A stretch of 64,000 nucleotides of DNA from Aliiroseovarius sediminis (GCF_022678485.1 NZ_JALBYP010000035.1:248001-312000); one strand, 5' to 3'; counted from the stretch's first letter, positions 19,275 to 29,524 are shown. Made by a program: numbers and translations. Notes: generated from the sequence alone by a model not told the origin.

Positions 19275-20606
19275 CTAGGCGACCAACTCGCCTGCAAGCG
19301 AGTTCGTGCTGCTGTCAACGATCCTTACCCGCGCCAAATCGCCGGGCTTGCCATTGGGGGCCGCGACATGGACCGCGTGCAAGTGGTCAGATTTCCCCAC
19401 CATCTGACCTTCCAGACGACCTTGTTTTTCAAACAGCACGCCGACCTCTTTGCCGACCATGCCATGCTGGATAGCGCGTTGTTGTTCCGTCAACAGGGCT
19501 TGCAGCCGATGCAAACGATCCGTCGCTATCGCGTCATCCACCAACGCTCGTTCCGCCGCAGGTGTACCCGGACGGGTCGAATATTTGAAACTGTAAGCCT
19601 GCCCGTAATTCACTTCGCGGATTAGCGACATCGTATCTTCAAAATCTTGATCGTCCTCTTCAGGGAAACCAACAATGAAATCGCCCGATAGCAGGATGTC
19701 AGGTCGGGCCGCGCGGATGCGTTCGATCAAGCGCAGATATTTCTCGGCAGTGTGGCTACGGTTCATGCGCTTCAGGATCTTGTCAGACCCCGATTGCACG
19801 GGAAGGTGCAGATAAGGCATCAGCTTTTCGCAGGTGCCGTGTGCTTCGATCAGATCATCACTCATGTCGTTGGGGTGCGAGGTGGTGAAGCGGATGCGTT
19901 CCAACCCATCGACATCGTTAAGCGCCCAGATCAGACGCGCCAGCGACCAATCGCCCCCCTCGCCCGCACCGTGATAGGCGTTGACGTTTTGCCCCAGCAG
20001 GGTGATTTCGCGCACGCCCCGTTCGACCAGATCACGGGCTTCGCGCAGGATGCGGTCTGCCGGGCGGCTGACCTCGGCCCCACGGGTATAGGGCACGACA
20101 CAGAAAGCGCAGAATTTGTCGCAGCCTTCCTGCACCGTCAAGAACGCAGACGGGTTGCGCTTGGCCTTCTGGGCCCCGTGCCGCACGGGCAGATGTTCGA
20201 ATTTGTCTTCTTCGGGGAAATCGGTGTCCAGCGCCTTTTCGCCCTTCGCCACCTGCTCCATCATCTGCGGTAGGCGGTGATAGGTCTGCGGGCCGACCAC
20301 CAGATCGACCAGCGGCTGACGGCGCATGATCTCTTCACCCTCGGCCTGCGCCACGCAACCCGCCACGCCGATTTTCAGGTCTGGCTTGTCAGCTTTCAGA
20401 CCCTTGAAACGCCCAAGCTCGGAATACACTTTTTCGGCCGCTTTTTCGCGAATGTGACAGGTGTTCAGCAAAATCATGTCCGCGTCATCGGGGGTGTCCG
20501 TTTGCACATACCCATCCGCGCCCAGCGCCTCGGACATGCGTTCGCTGTCATAGACGTTCATCTGGCAACCATAGGTGCGAATGAAAAGTTTCTTTTGCTC
20601 GGACAT
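19275..20606 (-). CDS. miaB: tRNA-2-methylthio-N6-isopentenyladenosine synthase MiaB
   Basis: A 443-residue radical-SAM methylthiotransferase that modifies A37 of tRNAs reading codons starting with U. The N-terminal domain holds the three auxiliary-cluster cysteines (Cys 14, Cys 50, Cys 84), and the radical-SAM triplet is 'CDKFCAFC' (Cys 162, 166, 169). A C-terminal TRAM domain ends the protein. ATG 20606 is chosen; an in-frame ATG at 20615 is possible. It heads the long minus-strand series that continues with phoH, ybeY, corC and lnt. Confidence 0.95.
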   Translation of the reverse strand: MSEQKKLFIRTYGCQMNVYDSERMSEALGADGYVQTDTPDDADMILLNTCHIREKAAEKVYSELGRFKGLKADKPDLKIGVAGCVAQAEGEEIMRRQPLVDLVVGPQTYHRLPQMMEQVAKGEKALDTDFPEEDKFEHLPVRHGAQKAKRNPSAFLTVQEGCDKFCAFCVVPYTRGAEVSRPADRILREARDLVERGVREITLLGQNVNAYHGAGEGGDWSLARLIWALNDVDGLERIRFTTSHPNDMSDDLIEAHGTCEKLMPYLHLPVQSGSDKILKRMNRSHTAEKYLRLIERIRAARPDILLSGDFIVGFPEEDDQDFEDTMSLIREVNYGQAYSFKYSTRPGTPAAERALVDDAIATDRLHRLQALLTEQQRAIQHGMVGKEVGVLFEKQGRLEGQMVGKSDHLHAVHVAAPNGKPGDLARVRIVDSSTNSLAGELVA

Positions 20607-20753
20607 GACGCGCATTTCCCGTTGGATAAAGCCTTGGATCAGGCCCCGTTTCCTATAGCAAAGCCCATGCACCCGCAACGCTTGCAAAAGACATTGATTT
20701 CATAGCATTTTGGCGCGAATGCCGCAGAATCTGGCGGCAAGCGAAAGGGACCG

Positions 20754-21617
20754 ATGCGGTATCAAGGCTTGACAGACTTCCTGAATACCGGTGCCAAGGT
20801 GCTGGCAAAAGGACCGGTGGCGATGATTTTCGTCGAGGATCTGGTCGAGGTCGAAAGCACCATCACCCACCACCAGAACGCAGGCTTTGCCGAACTTTTG
20901 GTGTTTTCCCCCGACGCGCTGGAACTGCCCGATGAACTGGAGCGGGTGATCCACCGCATCCCGTACAGCACCACGCGCACGGGTGCGTTGGAACATGCGG
21001 TCAACAAGATCATCGAGGTGGCCCCCGGCACATGGCTTTATTACTGCTTCAACGCCGAATACCTGTTTCATCCGTTTTGCGAGGCACGCTCGATCGGGGA
21101 ACTGGTCGCCTTTCATGCCGAGGAACGGCGCGACGCGGTGCTGACCTATGTGGTCGATCTGTACGCGGATGATCTGGCGCAACATCCCGATGCGGTATCT
21201 TTGGAACACGCTTATCTGGACAAATCTGGCTATTACGCGCTGGGGCGGAAGGATGAGCTTGGGGAAATAAAGGACCGACAGTTGGATTTCTTCGGCGGAC
21301 TAAGGTGGCGATTCGAAGAACACATCCCGCCCGTGCGACGCAAGATCGACCGGATTTCAATTTTTCGCGCCCAAAAAGGGCTAAGGCTGCGCGCCGATCA
21401 CACGTTCAATGACGAAGAATACAACACGTTCGCCTGCCCGTGGCACAACAACGTCACCGCTACGATCGCTAGTTTTCGCACCGCGAAGGCGTTGAAATCA
21501 AACGCTGGATCGACATTCGACATTCCGACCTTCAAATGGCACAACTCGGTCCAATTTGATTGGTCTTCTCAGCAGTTGCTGGACTTGGGCTTGATGGAGC
21601 CGGGGCAGTGGTTTTGA
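20754..21617 (+). CDS. Conserved protein of unknown function, glycosyltransferase-2-like
   Basis: A 287-residue soluble protein with no signal peptide or membrane segment. The first part alternates hydrophobic strands and helices ('VAMIFVEDLVEVES', 'FAELLVFSP', 'WLYYCFNAEY') in a way that recalls the nucleotide-sugar half of family 2 glycosyltransferases, although the usual DxD pair is not clear ('VVDLYADDL' is a candidate). The C-terminal third has conserved-looking aromatic and His residues ('CPWHNNVT', 'FKWHNSVQFDW'). It stands alone on the plus strand, divergent from miaB. Function is not assigned. Confidence 0.7.
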   Translation: MRYQGLTDFLNTGAKVLAKGPVAMIFVEDLVEVESTITHHQNAGFAELLVFSPDALELPDELERVIHRIPYSTTRTGALEHAVNKIIEVAPGTWLYYCFNAEYLFHPFCEARSIGELVAFHAEERRDAVLTYVVDLYADDLAQHPDAVSLEHAYLDKSGYYALGRKDELGEIKDRQLDFFGGLRWRFEEHIPPVRRKIDRISIFRAQKGLRLRADHTFNDEEYNTFACPWHNNVTATIASFRTAKALKSNAGSTFDIPTFKWHNSVQFDWSSQQLLDLGLMEPGQWF

Positions 21618-21745
21618 GGTGAGTTGAGATTGTTCCCCGGCCTCTCTTTACATCAGAACTGAGTTCTTTAGGGTCACCCCATCACACGAGCACCCGCGCA
21701 GAACGCGGCCTCGTCCATCAATCCCCCTTACATTATGAGGTTTTT

Positions 21746-22174
21746 ATGACCGAAGTCACATCCGGCGCGACTGTGCGCATTCATTACACCGGCACTCTTG
21801 AAGACGGCACCGTCTTTGACAGCTCCGATGGCCGCGACCCACTGGAATTCACCGTCGGGTCCGGCATGATCATCCCCGGCCTGGACAAAGCCCTGCCCGG
21901 CATGTCGGTCGGCGAGCAGAAGAAAGTGACCATTGCCCCGGAAGAGGCTTATGGCCCGCGTCAGGATGAAGCGCTGCTTGAAGTGCCGCGCAGCGACATA
22001 CCCGCGGACATTCCGCTGGAGGTTGGTTTGCAGCTTCAGATGACCGGGCAGCAGGGGCAGCCGATTCCCGTAACCGTGACCGAGCTGTCCGATGAAAGCG
22101 TCACGCTGGACGCCAACCACGCATTGGCTGGTCGGACGCTGATTTTCGATTTTGAAGTCGTCAGTGTCGCCTGA
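21746..22174 (+). CDS. FKBP-type peptidyl-prolyl isomerase (SlyD/FkpB-like)
   Basis: A 142-residue protein with the FKBP core at both ends ('IHYTGTLEDGTVFDSS' at residues 12-27 and 'EVGLQLQ' onward) and an inserted-in-flap chaperone domain in the middle (about residues 70-120), the layout of SlyD/FkpB proteins. It should speed proline isomerisation and act as a cytoplasmic folding helper. It lacks the His-rich nickel-binding tail of E. coli SlyD. GAGG precedes the ATG. A dispersed hairpin element separates it from the convergent irr gene. Confidence 0.9.
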   Translation: MTEVTSGATVRIHYTGTLEDGTVFDSSDGRDPLEFTVGSGMIIPGLDKALPGMSVGEQKKVTIAPEEAYGPRQDEALLEVPRSDIPADIPLEVGLQLQMTGQQGQPIPVTVTELSDESVTLDANHALAGRTLIFDFEVVSVA

Positions 22175-22216
22175 ATTGCAATGACGAAGTGCGGGCGCGC
22201 GGTTTGCGCGCGTCCT

Positions 22217-22277
22217 AAGGGGCGTTGCCCCTCGCGGCTGTGCCGCTCACCCCAGGATATATTTGGCCAGAAGAAAC
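22217..22277 (-). repeat. Dispersed intergenic element, copy 2 (downstream of irr)
   Basis: On the minus strand it begins GTTTCTTCTGGCC 23 bases after the irr stop, continues with ATATCCTGGGGTGA, then a perfect five-base hairpin (GCGGC-ACA-GCCGC) and the GGGGC/GCCCC hairpin. It lies between the convergent FKBP and irr genes. Confidence 0.9.
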
Positions 22278-22300
22278 GGGCGATTTGCTTGGTGCGCAAC

Positions 22301-22717
22301 TTACTTGCGGCGCAAGCGGATAACCACGTCGACCTTCGCAATCTCGGCCCCTTTCGGGGCAGTTGGAAGGCGCGAGATTTTCAGGTCTTCGTCGGGGGCG
22401 TCCATCAATTCTTCGGTGTCTTCCCAGAAGAAATGCGGATGGTTTGACGTATTGGTATCGAAATAGCTGCGCGCCCCGTTGACGGTGATTTCGCGCAAAA
22501 GCCCGGCCTCGGAAAAGATGCGCAGGGTATTGTAGACCGTGGCGAGCGAGACCCGTTCGTCACTGTCGCGTGACGCTTCATACAAGCTTTCCGCCGTCAC
22601 GTGGCGGTGCTGACCGTCACCCATAAGAAGTTGCGCCAAGGCAAGCCGTTGACGCGTCGGGCGCAGGCCCGCACTGGCAAGCCAGTTTGCTTCGTTCTGT
22701 CGGTTCAGGTCAGTCAT
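22301..22717 (-). CDS. irr: Fur-family iron response regulator Irr
   Basis: A 138-residue Fur-superfamily regulator. The winged-helix domain includes 'RPTRQRLALAQLL' and 'VSLATVYNTLRIF', and the dimer domain starts with 'NHPHFF', followed by an acidic stretch. It has no CxxC zinc motifs typical of Fur, which supports Irr, the haem-responsive regulator that controls haem synthesis and iron genes in alphaproteobacteria. It is divergent from fabA with a shared 192-base control region, and the irr-fabA-fabB-fabI arrangement is one I know from other Rhodobacterales. Confidence 0.88.
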   Translation of the reverse strand: MTDLNRQNEANWLASAGLRPTRQRLALAQLLMGDGQHRHVTAESLYEASRDSDERVSLATVYNTLRIFSEAGLLREITVNGARSYFDTNTSNHPHFFWEDTEELMDAPDEDLKISRLPTAPKGAEIAKVDVVIRLRRK

Positions 22718-22909
22718 GACGCGCCTGTGTGGTTTGCAAGGTTTCGTATATCATTGTTGAATATAGGGGCTCTGCCACGAAAGTTCCAATTATTTCTATT
22801 CCGGCAGAGCGCGGATGTCGCGTTGAAGCGTGTTGCCTGCACTTGCGTCCGACTTGGCGCGGGTGATAGAGGATGAAGGAAGGAATAGACAAGATACGGG
22901 GCACGGGGA

Positions 22910-23419
22910 ATGGCGGATTATCCGACAAGTTTTGGCAAGGAAGACCTTTTGAAATGTGCGCGGGGCGAGTTGTTCGGCCCCGGCAACGCACAGCTTCCCG
23001 CCCCGCCCATGCTGATGATGGACCGCATCACCGACATTTCCGCCGATGGTGGTGCACATGGCAAGGGCCACGTCATTGCCGAGTTCGACATCACGCCGGA
23101 CCTTTGGTTTTTCGACTGCCATTTTCCCGGCAATCCCATCATGCCCGGATGCCTTGGGCTTGACGGTCTATGGCAGTTGACCGGCTTCAACCTTGGTTGG
23201 CGCGGTTGGCAGGGGCGCGGGTATGCTTTGGGTGTGGGCGAGGTCAAGTTGACCGGAATGGTGCGCCCGGACCGAAAGATGCTGACCTACAAGATTGATT
23301 TCACCAAGGCCGTTCAGACCCGTCGTCTGACCATGGGGGTCGCAGACGGGATTGTGGAAGCTGACGGAGACGTTATCTATCAGGTCAAGGATATGAAAGT
23401 CGCCCTGTCGGAAAGCTGA
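22910..23419 (+). CDS. fabA: 3-hydroxydecanoyl-ACP dehydratase/isomerase
   Basis: A 169-residue hot-dog-fold enzyme that dehydrates 3-hydroxydecanoyl-ACP and isomerises the product to the cis-3 form, the branch point for unsaturated fatty acids. The catalytic His 71 lies in '[21 protein letters not shown]'-type sequence and Asp 85 follows, as in E. coli FabA. The start has GGGGA directly upstream. It is followed by fabB (62 bases) and fabI on the same strand, giving a compact unsaturated fatty-acid unit. Confidence 0.96.
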   Translation: MADYPTSFGKEDLLKCARGELFGPGNAQLPAPPMLMMDRITDISADGGAHGKGHVIAEFDITPDLWFFDCHFPGNPIMPGCLGLDGLWQLTGFNLGWRGWQGRGYALGVGEVKLTGMVRPDRKMLTYKIDFTKAVQTRRLTMGVADGIVEADGDVIYQVKDMKVALSES

Positions 23420-23481
23420 CAGGACCACAGGATTTCCGGGGTCGGGATCTGCCCGGCACCCACATGCGAAGGAGTGCGCTT

Positions 23482-24711
23482 ATGCGTCGAGTCGTCGTTA
23501 CCGGTCTGGGCATTGTCTCGGCCATCGGGAACAACAAGGACGAGGTTCTGGCCTCGCTGAAGGCTGGCAAATCCGGCATCACCGCCAATCAGGACATGGT
23601 CGATCACGGGTTTCGCAGCCAAGTCGCGGGCGAGCCGAATATCGACATCAAGGCGCATGTGGACAAGCGCGCGTTGCGGTTCATGGGACCGGGAGCGGCC
23701 TATGCCTATATCGCGATGAACCAGGCAATCGCGGATGCGGGGCTTGGCGACGATGATGTGGTCAATCCGCGCACCGGTCTGGTGGCGGGGTCTGGCGGGC
23801 CGTCGACCAGCGCGATGTTTGCGGCTCATCAGACGGCCTTGAAGACCGGCGCGACCAAGCGGATCGGCCCGTTTGCGGTTCCCAAATGCATGGGCTCGAC
23901 CATTTCCGCGAACCTTGCGACTGCGTTTCAGATCAAGGGCATCAACTATTCGATCACGTCGGCCTGTTCGACCAGCCTGCATTGTATTGGCAACGCGGCT
24001 GAACAGATCATGATGGGCAAGCAGGACATCATGTTTGCCGGTGGTGGCGAAGAACTGGACTGGACCCTGTCCTGCCTGTTCGACGCGATGGGCGCGATGT
24101 CGTCGAAATATAACGATACGCCGGAAAAAGCGTCGCGCGCGTTTGACGCGAACCGCGACGGGTTCGTCATTGGCGGTGGCGGGGCCATTCTGGTGTTGGA
24201 GGATCTGGACCACGCCAAGGCGCGCGGCGCCAAGATCTATGCCGAAGTCACGGGTTATGCCGCCACATCGGATGGTCACGACATGGTGGCACCTTCGGGT
24301 GAGGGCGGCGAACGCGCTATGCAATTGGCGATGCAAATGCTGCCCGATGATCGAAAAGTGGGATATATCAACGCGCACGGGACCTCGACCCCCGTTGGTG
24401 ATGTCGGAGAAGTGGAAGCCGTCCGGCGCGTCTTTGGCGAAGGTTCCACCCCGCCGATCAGTTCGACCAAATCAATGACGGGTCACAGCCAAGGCGCCAC
24501 AGGCGCACAAGAAGCCGTGTATTGCCTGTTGATGCTGGAACATGATTTTATCGCGCCCTCGATCAATGTGGATGAGCTGGACCCGGCCATCAAACCCGAA
24601 GAGATCGCGACATCGCTGGTTGAAAACGCCGGGCTTGATACCGTGATGACCAACAGCTTCGGATTCGGCGGGACCAATGGCTCGATGCTGCTAAGCAAAT
24701 ACCGCGACTGA
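23482..24711 (+). CDS. fabB: Beta-ketoacyl-ACP synthase I
   Basis: A 409-residue condensing enzyme that elongates unsaturated acyl-ACPs. The active-site Cys 162 is in 'SACSTSLHC', and the two histidines are His 299 ('NAHGTSTP') and His 335 ('[10 protein letters not shown]'), the Cys-His-His triad of KAS I/II. ATG 23482 is chosen because GGAG lies eight bases before it; an ATG six codons earlier overlaps that site. Its position directly after fabA supports FabB over FabF. Confidence 0.95.
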   Translation: MRRVVVTGLGIVSAIGNNKDEVLASLKAGKSGITANQDMVDHGFRSQVAGEPNIDIKAHVDKRALRFMGPGAAYAYIAMNQAIADAGLGDDDVVNPRTGLVAGSGGPSTSAMFAAHQTALKTGATKRIGPFAVPKCMGSTISANLATAFQIKGINYSITSACSTSLHCIGNAAEQIMMGKQDIMFAGGGEELDWTLSCLFDAMGAMSSKYNDTPEKASRAFDANRDGFVIGGGGAILVLEDLDHAKARGAKIYAEVTGYAATSDGHDMVAPSGEGGERAMQLAMQMLPDDRKVGYINAHGTSTPVGDVGEVEAVRRVFGEGSTPPISSTKSMTGHSQGATGAQEAVYCLLMLEHDFIAPSINVDELDPAIKPEEIATSLVENAGLDTVMTNSFGFGGTNGSMLLSKYRD

Positions 24712-24738
24712 TCTTTGAAACATATGTGAGGAACTGAC

Positions 24739-25527
24739 ATGGCTGGGCTTATGCAGGGAAAACGCGGCCTTATCATGGGGGTTGCCAACAACCGGTCCAT
24801 CGCATGGGGCATTGCGCAGGCAATGGCGAACGAAGGGGCGGAGCTTGCGTTTTCCTATCAGGGCGAGGCGTTCGGGCAGCGGGTTCAGCCGCTGGCGGCC
24901 TCGGTCGGGTCAGATATTCTGGTCGATATGGACGTGACGGACGACGCGGCGCTGGACAAGGGGTTTGACGATCTGTGGACCAAGTGGGACAGCATTGATT
25001 TTCTGGTCCATGCGATTGCCTATTCCGATAAGAACGAGCTAACGGGCCGCTTTGTCGATACCAGCCGCGCGAATTTCAAGAACTCGATGGATATCAGTTG
25101 TTATTCATTGATCGAGGTTGCGCGCCGCGTCGCGCCCAAGATGACAGATGGCGGCACGATCTTGACGATGACCTATGGCGGGTCGAACCGCGTGACGCCG
25201 TTTTATAACGTCATGGGCGTCGCAAAAGCCGCGCTTGAGGCATCTGTACGCTATCTGGCGAACGACCTTGGCCCCGATGGCATCCGCGTCAACGCCATAT
25301 CCCCCGGCCCGATGAAAACGCTGGCAGGCGCTGCCATCGGTGGCGCGCGCAAGACGTTCCGGCATACCGAGGCGAACGCCCCCATGCGTCAGAACGCGAC
25401 GTTGGAAAGCATCGGCGGGACCGCTGTTTATCTGGCGTCCGACTATGGCGCCTGCACAACCGGCGAGATCATTGCTGTTGATTGCGGCTTTCATGTTCTG
25501 GGGATGCCGCAGTCCGAAAACCTCTGA
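24739..25527 (+). CDS. fabI: Enoyl-ACP reductase (NADH), FabI type
   Basis: A 262-residue short-chain dehydrogenase-fold enzyme for the last reduction of each fatty-acid cycle. The cofactor loop 'GVANNRSIAWG' and the catalytic pair Tyr 156 and Lys 163 (in 'FYNVMGVAKAALE') are in the exact FabI spacing. TGAGGAACTGAC precedes the ATG. It closes the fabA-fabB-fabI unit. FabI is the target of triclosan in other bacteria; nothing here suggests an insensitive variant. Confidence 0.95.
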   Translation: MAGLMQGKRGLIMGVANNRSIAWGIAQAMANEGAELAFSYQGEAFGQRVQPLAASVGSDILVDMDVTDDAALDKGFDDLWTKWDSIDFLVHAIAYSDKNELTGRFVDTSRANFKNSMDISCYSLIEVARRVAPKMTDGGTILTMTYGGSNRVTPFYNVMGVAKAALEASVRYLANDLGPDGIRVNAISPGPMKTLAGAAIGGARKTFRHTEANAPMRQNATLESIGGTAVYLASDYGACTTGEIIAVDCGFHVLGMPQSENL

Positions 25528-25626
25528 CGGTGATCGACATCAGGGCCGATACGACCAAGCCATCTGCTTGCGTGCCCTTCCCATCCAGTGCTTACTACGA
25601 GCAAAGATCGGAAGACGGGGGCAATC

Positions 25627-26454
25627 ATGCAGAATTTTACCGCGCGCGATGGCTTGACGCTGGCGTATCGGGACGAGGGCGAAGGCCTGCCGGTGCTGGC
25701 GCTGTCGGGCCTGACGCGCAATTCGGAAGACTTCAATTTCATCGCGCCACACCTGTCACGTGTGCGGCTGATCCGCATGGATTACCGCGGGCGGGGCGCA
25801 TCTGATTGGGGGCCTTATCAAACCTATACCGTGCCGCAGGAAGCCGACGATGCCTTGATGCTTTTGGATCACCTGGGCCTTGACCAAGTGGCGATCTTGG
25901 GAACGTCGCGCGGCGGGTTGATCGCGATGGGGATTGCGATGGCCGCCAAGGAACGGCTGCTGGGTGTCTGTCTGAACGATGTCGGCCCGGTGATCAACCC
26001 AAGCGGGTTGGACAACATCATGGGCTTTCTGGGCCGCGCACCCTCTGCCCGTTTCTTCAAAGACGCAGCCGAGGCCCGCGCCAGCGCCATGACAGCGGCG
26101 GGCTTTCACAACGTCCCGATGGAACGATGGGATGCCGAGGTCCGCCATCTTTATGCCCAGTCAGAAACTGGGCTGAAAAACCGCTATGACCCCACTTTGC
26201 GCGATGCAGTGATCGAGGCGGGCGCGCAGCCCACCCCGGACTTATGGCCGTATTTCGACGCGCTTGAAGGTGTGCCCGTCGCGCTGATCCATGGCGAAAA
26301 CTCGGATCTTCTGACCGATGATACCGTGGGGGAAATGCGACGGCGCAACCCCGATATGCGCTATGGTCGGGTGGCCGATCGGGGCCACGTTCCGTTTCTG
26401 GATGAACCAGAGGCGTTAGAGACCATTCACGACTGGCTGGAGGACATGCGGTGA
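25627..26454 (+). CDS. Alpha/beta hydrolase
   Basis: A 275-residue alpha/beta-hydrolase-fold protein. The nucleophile elbow is 'GTSRGG' with Ser 94, 'MDYRGRGASD' is the usual oxyanion-side segment, and 'RGHVPFLDEP' with His 254 supplies the base. The substrate is unknown. ATG 25627 is chosen from family length; the open frame begins 13 codons earlier. The stop overlaps the next gene as GTGA, so it is coupled to the PLP dehydratase. Confidence 0.8.
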   Translation: MQNFTARDGLTLAYRDEGEGLPVLALSGLTRNSEDFNFIAPHLSRVRLIRMDYRGRGASDWGPYQTYTVPQEADDALMLLDHLGLDQVAILGTSRGGLIAMGIAMAAKERLLGVCLNDVGPVINPSGLDNIMGFLGRAPSARFFKDAAEARASAMTAAGFHNVPMERWDAEVRHLYAQSETGLKNRYDPTLRDAVIEAGAQPTPDLWPYFDALEGVPVALIHGENSDLLTDDTVGEMRRRNPDMRYGRVADRGHVPFLDEPEALETIHDWLEDMR

Positions 26455-27422
26455 ATATCGACGAAATCCGCGCCGCCGCCGCCCGCCTTGATGGGCACGT
26501 GCGCTACACGCCTTTGTTGAATTCACCATTTTTGGACGAGATCGCAGGCAAACGCGTTTTTTTGAAAGCCGAATGTCTGCAACATACGGGAAGCTTCAAA
26601 TATCGCGGTGCGCGCAATGCCATCGCAAAGCTGGACGACACCCGGCGCAAGCGGGGAATAATTGCCTATTCCTCGGGCAACCATGCGCAAGGAATCGCGC
26701 TGGCCGCTCATCAGGCCGGTGCCAGTTCTGTGATCGTGATGCCATCCGACGCACCCCAGCAGAAAATCGACAACACCCGCGCTTTTGGGGCCGACGTCGT
26801 GCTTTACGACCGCGAACACGATAACCGCGATCAGATCGGTGACACATTGGCCCAAGAACGCGGGCTAACCTTGATCAAACCCTTCGACAACGCCGATGTG
26901 ATCGCCGGACAAGGTACTGTCGGCCTGGAAATCGCCGCACAAGCGCGGGCGAACGGAATTAACAGCGCATCGGTGCTGGTTCCGTGTGGCGGCGGTGGCT
27001 TGACTTCCGGTGTGGCGCTTGCCCTTGAAGTCGAAGCACCGGGCTTGCGCGTTCACACGGTCGAACCAGAGGGGTTTGACGACACTGCACGTTCACTGGC
27101 GTCAGGACGCATCGAACACAACACAAAGCGGTCAGGGTCCGTTTGCGATGCGATTGTCACGCCGTCGCCGGGCAAACTGACTTTCCCGATCATGCGAAAC
27201 CTATGCGGTCCGGGCCTGGTGGTCAGCGAAGATGATTGCCTGCGCGCGATGGCCGCCGCATTCACCCGGCTGAAGATCGTGATTGAACCGGGTGGGGCGG
27301 TGGCGCTGGCCGCAGGCCTGTTTCACGCGACCCAGATTGACGGCGATACAGTGATTGCCATCGCCTCTGGCGGCAACGTCGATACACCCATTTTCATCGA
27401 CGCGCTTAATCGTTTCACCTGA
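26451..27422 (+). CDS. Threonine/serine dehydratase-like PLP enzyme
   Basis: A 323-residue fold-type II PLP enzyme. The cofactor lysine is Lys 50 in 'GSFKYRGARNA', 'SSGNHAQG' binds the substrate carboxylate, and 'GGGGLTSG' holds the PLP phosphate. There is no C-terminal ACT-like regulatory domain, so it is the short catabolic form: threonine or serine dehydratase, or possibly a serine racemase or hydroxyaspartate dehydratase, which cannot be told apart here. The start is GTG, overlapping the hydrolase stop. Confidence 0.85.
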   Translation: MNIDEIRAAAARLDGHVRYTPLLNSPFLDEIAGKRVFLKAECLQHTGSFKYRGARNAIAKLDDTRRKRGIIAYSSGNHAQGIALAAHQAGASSVIVMPSDAPQQKIDNTRAFGADVVLYDREHDNRDQIGDTLAQERGLTLIKPFDNADVIAGQGTVGLEIAAQARANGINSASVLVPCGGGGLTSGVALALEVEAPGLRVHTVEPEGFDDTARSLASGRIEHNTKRSGSVCDAIVTPSPGKLTFPIMRNLCGPGLVVSEDDCLRAMAAAFTRLKIVIEPGGAVALAAGLFHATQIDGDTVIAIASGGNVDTPIFIDALNRFT

Positions 27423-27434
27423 TCGGAGGGCCAT

Positions 27435-28640
27435 ATGACCGACTTCACCATCGCTTCTTTCAACGTGAAAAACCTGATCGGGCCGGATCAGGAATATTAT
27501 GAATTTCAACGCTATACGCCCGAAGAATACGCGTGGAAGCGCGACTGGATGGCCGATCAAATGATGGCGCTGGATGCCGACATCATTGGCTTTCAGGAAA
27601 TCTTCGAAGAAGACGCTCTGCGCGATGTCATTGGCGAGGCTAACAAACGCGCCGCCATCTTGAACGCGGCCACCATACCGGATGAAAGCAAGGGCTATCA
27701 CCGCAAGGCGATTTTCCGAAAGCTGGCGATCCGCCCGTGGGATCAAGACCATCTCGCCTTCGCGCCCAACGCCGCCGATGCGGGCCCCGGCCAACGCCGC
27801 CCCGGCGTCGCGATCTTGTCGCGGTTTGGCTTTGCCGAGACGCCGCAAGTCATTCAGGACTTGCCCGAGCCGCTGACCATCCCCTTCGCCCCCCTGCGCG
27901 GGCTTGAAGGTGAGGCAGGCGAATACACCCTGACGCGCCTGTCCCGACCCATCCTGCGCGCCCGCATCCCCATCGGGGATCAGGTGGTCACGGTATTCAA
28001 CTGTCACCTGAAATCAAAACTAGGCGAATTCATCCGCCCGCCCGGTGCCGATTTCGCACCCGAAGAGGATCTGACCAACTACGACCCGGTCGGTCGCGCC
28101 CTTGGGGCCGCCCGCGCGGCCATGCGCCGGATGACCGAAGCTTGGGTTCTGCGTGGTTTTATCATCAAGGAATTGAAGGCGGGGCATCCCGTCGCGGTGC
28201 TTGGTGATTTCAATGATGGCGAACATGCCGTCAGTTCCGAAATCGTTTCGGGCGAGGTGCCATTCAAGAACTATTCGTGGATGTTGCGCCACGACGCGAA
28301 ATCAGATCACGACCGATACTCCAAAAAAGAGAACATCCAGATCACCCGCGAGGTCGAAGCGGTGCGCCTTCACTCCGCCGAAAAACTGTTCGTGCGCAAA
28401 TCACTTCGCGACATGGTCTATACCTCGGCCTTTGGCGGGGTTTTTGAAAGCATCGACCAGATCTACCTCAGCCGGCATTTCCACCCGGACAATGACCAGC
28501 GCATCGCAGACATGACCTATTTCAGCGTGTTGAATGACCACATCACCGATGGCTCTCACCCCGAGGCGCCGTATAATAAACTCGCGTCGGATCACGGACA
28601 GATCATGGCCTATCTGACCATGCGCGAGGATGAGGGCTAG
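27435..28640 (+). CDS. Endonuclease/exonuclease/phosphatase (EEP) family protein
   Basis: A 401-residue protein with the EEP fold marks: 'IASFNVKNL' at the N-terminus (metal-binding Asn), 'IIGFQEIF' (metal-binding Glu), 'VFNCHLKSK', 'VLGDFNDGEH' (catalytic Asp and Asn) and a C-terminal 'LASDHGQIMAYL' (catalytic Asp-His). The family includes DNA-repair nucleases, phosphodiesterases and sphingomyelinases; the absence of a signal peptide points to a cytoplasmic role, but the substrate is unknown. The SD is GGAGG. The stop is directly followed by the next gene with no gap. Confidence 0.82.
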   Translation: MTDFTIASFNVKNLIGPDQEYYEFQRYTPEEYAWKRDWMADQMMALDADIIGFQEIFEEDALRDVIGEANKRAAILNAATIPDESKGYHRKAIFRKLAIRPWDQDHLAFAPNAADAGPGQRRPGVAILSRFGFAETPQVIQDLPEPLTIPFAPLRGLEGEAGEYTLTRLSRPILRARIPIGDQVVTVFNCHLKSKLGEFIRPPGADFAPEEDLTNYDPVGRALGAARAAMRRMTEAWVLRGFIIKELKAGHPVAVLGDFNDGEHAVSSEIVSGEVPFKNYSWMLRHDAKSDHDRYSKKENIQITREVEAVRLHSAEKLFVRKSLRDMVYTSAFGGVFESIDQIYLSRHFHPDNDQRIADMTYFSVLNDHITDGSHPEAPYNKLASDHGQIMAYLTMREDEG

Positions 28641-29438
28641 ATGATCGTCATTCCGGGTGATGACAGCCCTACCCTGCATGTTGTCGACAGCGGCCTTACA
28701 GATGGCCCTGCGGTCGTGTTTGCCCATGCGCTGGGGTCCGACCTGACGATGTGGGATGCGCTGCTGGTGCACATGCCCGACAGCCTGCGCCTGATCCGCA
28801 TGGATATGCGGGGACACGGTCAAAGCCCCTGCCCTGACGGACCTTATCCGATGGGCGATCTGGTGGGGGATGCCGCGCGAGTTCTGGACCGGCTGCACGT
28901 CCGTGACTGCGTGTTCGTCGGCCAGTCTATCGGTGGCATGATTGCGCAGGGGCTTGCGGCCGAACGGCTCGATCTTGTGCGCGGCCTGGTCGTGGCGAAC
29001 ACGGCGGTAAAGATCGCCACGCCCGCCATCTGGGCGGACCGGATCGCAGCCGTGCGCGCCGCTGGCATTGACCCCATGGTCGAACCGACGATGGACCGCT
29101 GGTTTGCCCGCGCCACCCGCCGAGATCAACCCGAGCTTGTCGATGCCGCCCGCGCCCGTCTGCGCGCCACAGCCCTGACCGGATACCTGGGCTGTATGGA
29201 AGCGATCGCAGGCACCGATCTTTACGAAAGCACCGCGCGCCTGCGCCTGCCCACGCTGGCCATCGCCGGGTCCGAGGACGGATCAACCCCCGCCGACCTT
29301 GTGCGCGAAACCGCAGGTCTGATACCCGGCGCGCAGTTCCACCTGCTTCGCGGCACGGGCCATATGGGCCCGGCCGAGAAGCCACAGGACTTTGCGCACA
29401 TCCTGACCGGGTTTCTTGACGGGCTGGGGCACATCTGA
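28641..29438 (+). CDS. Alpha/beta hydrolase, 3-oxoadipate enol-lactonase-like
   Basis: A 265-residue alpha/beta hydrolase with 'FVGQSIGGMIAQGLA' (nucleophile Ser 96), 'MDMRGHGQS' and 'GTGHMGPAEKP' (His). These segments resemble PcaD, which opens 3-oxoadipate enol-lactone in protocatechuate breakdown. No other pca genes are nearby, so the specific activity is not asserted. It begins at the base after the EEP gene stop and probably belongs to the same transcript. Confidence 0.72.
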   Translation: MIVIPGDDSPTLHVVDSGLTDGPAVVFAHALGSDLTMWDALLVHMPDSLRLIRMDMRGHGQSPCPDGPYPMGDLVGDAARVLDRLHVRDCVFVGQSIGGMIAQGLAAERLDLVRGLVVANTAVKIATPAIWADRIAAVRAAGIDPMVEPTMDRWFARATRRDQPELVDAARARLRATALTGYLGCMEAIAGTDLYESTARLRLPTLAIAGSEDGSTPADLVRETAGLIPGAQFHLLRGTGHMGPAEKPQDFAHILTGFLDGLGHI

Positions 29439-29524
29439 TCGCTGGTGCCCTCATCAACTCAAAGTTGCCGTAACGTAAAACGTCGCGTAGGGTCATGATC
29501 ATGAACAACCAACAGGGGGTCATG

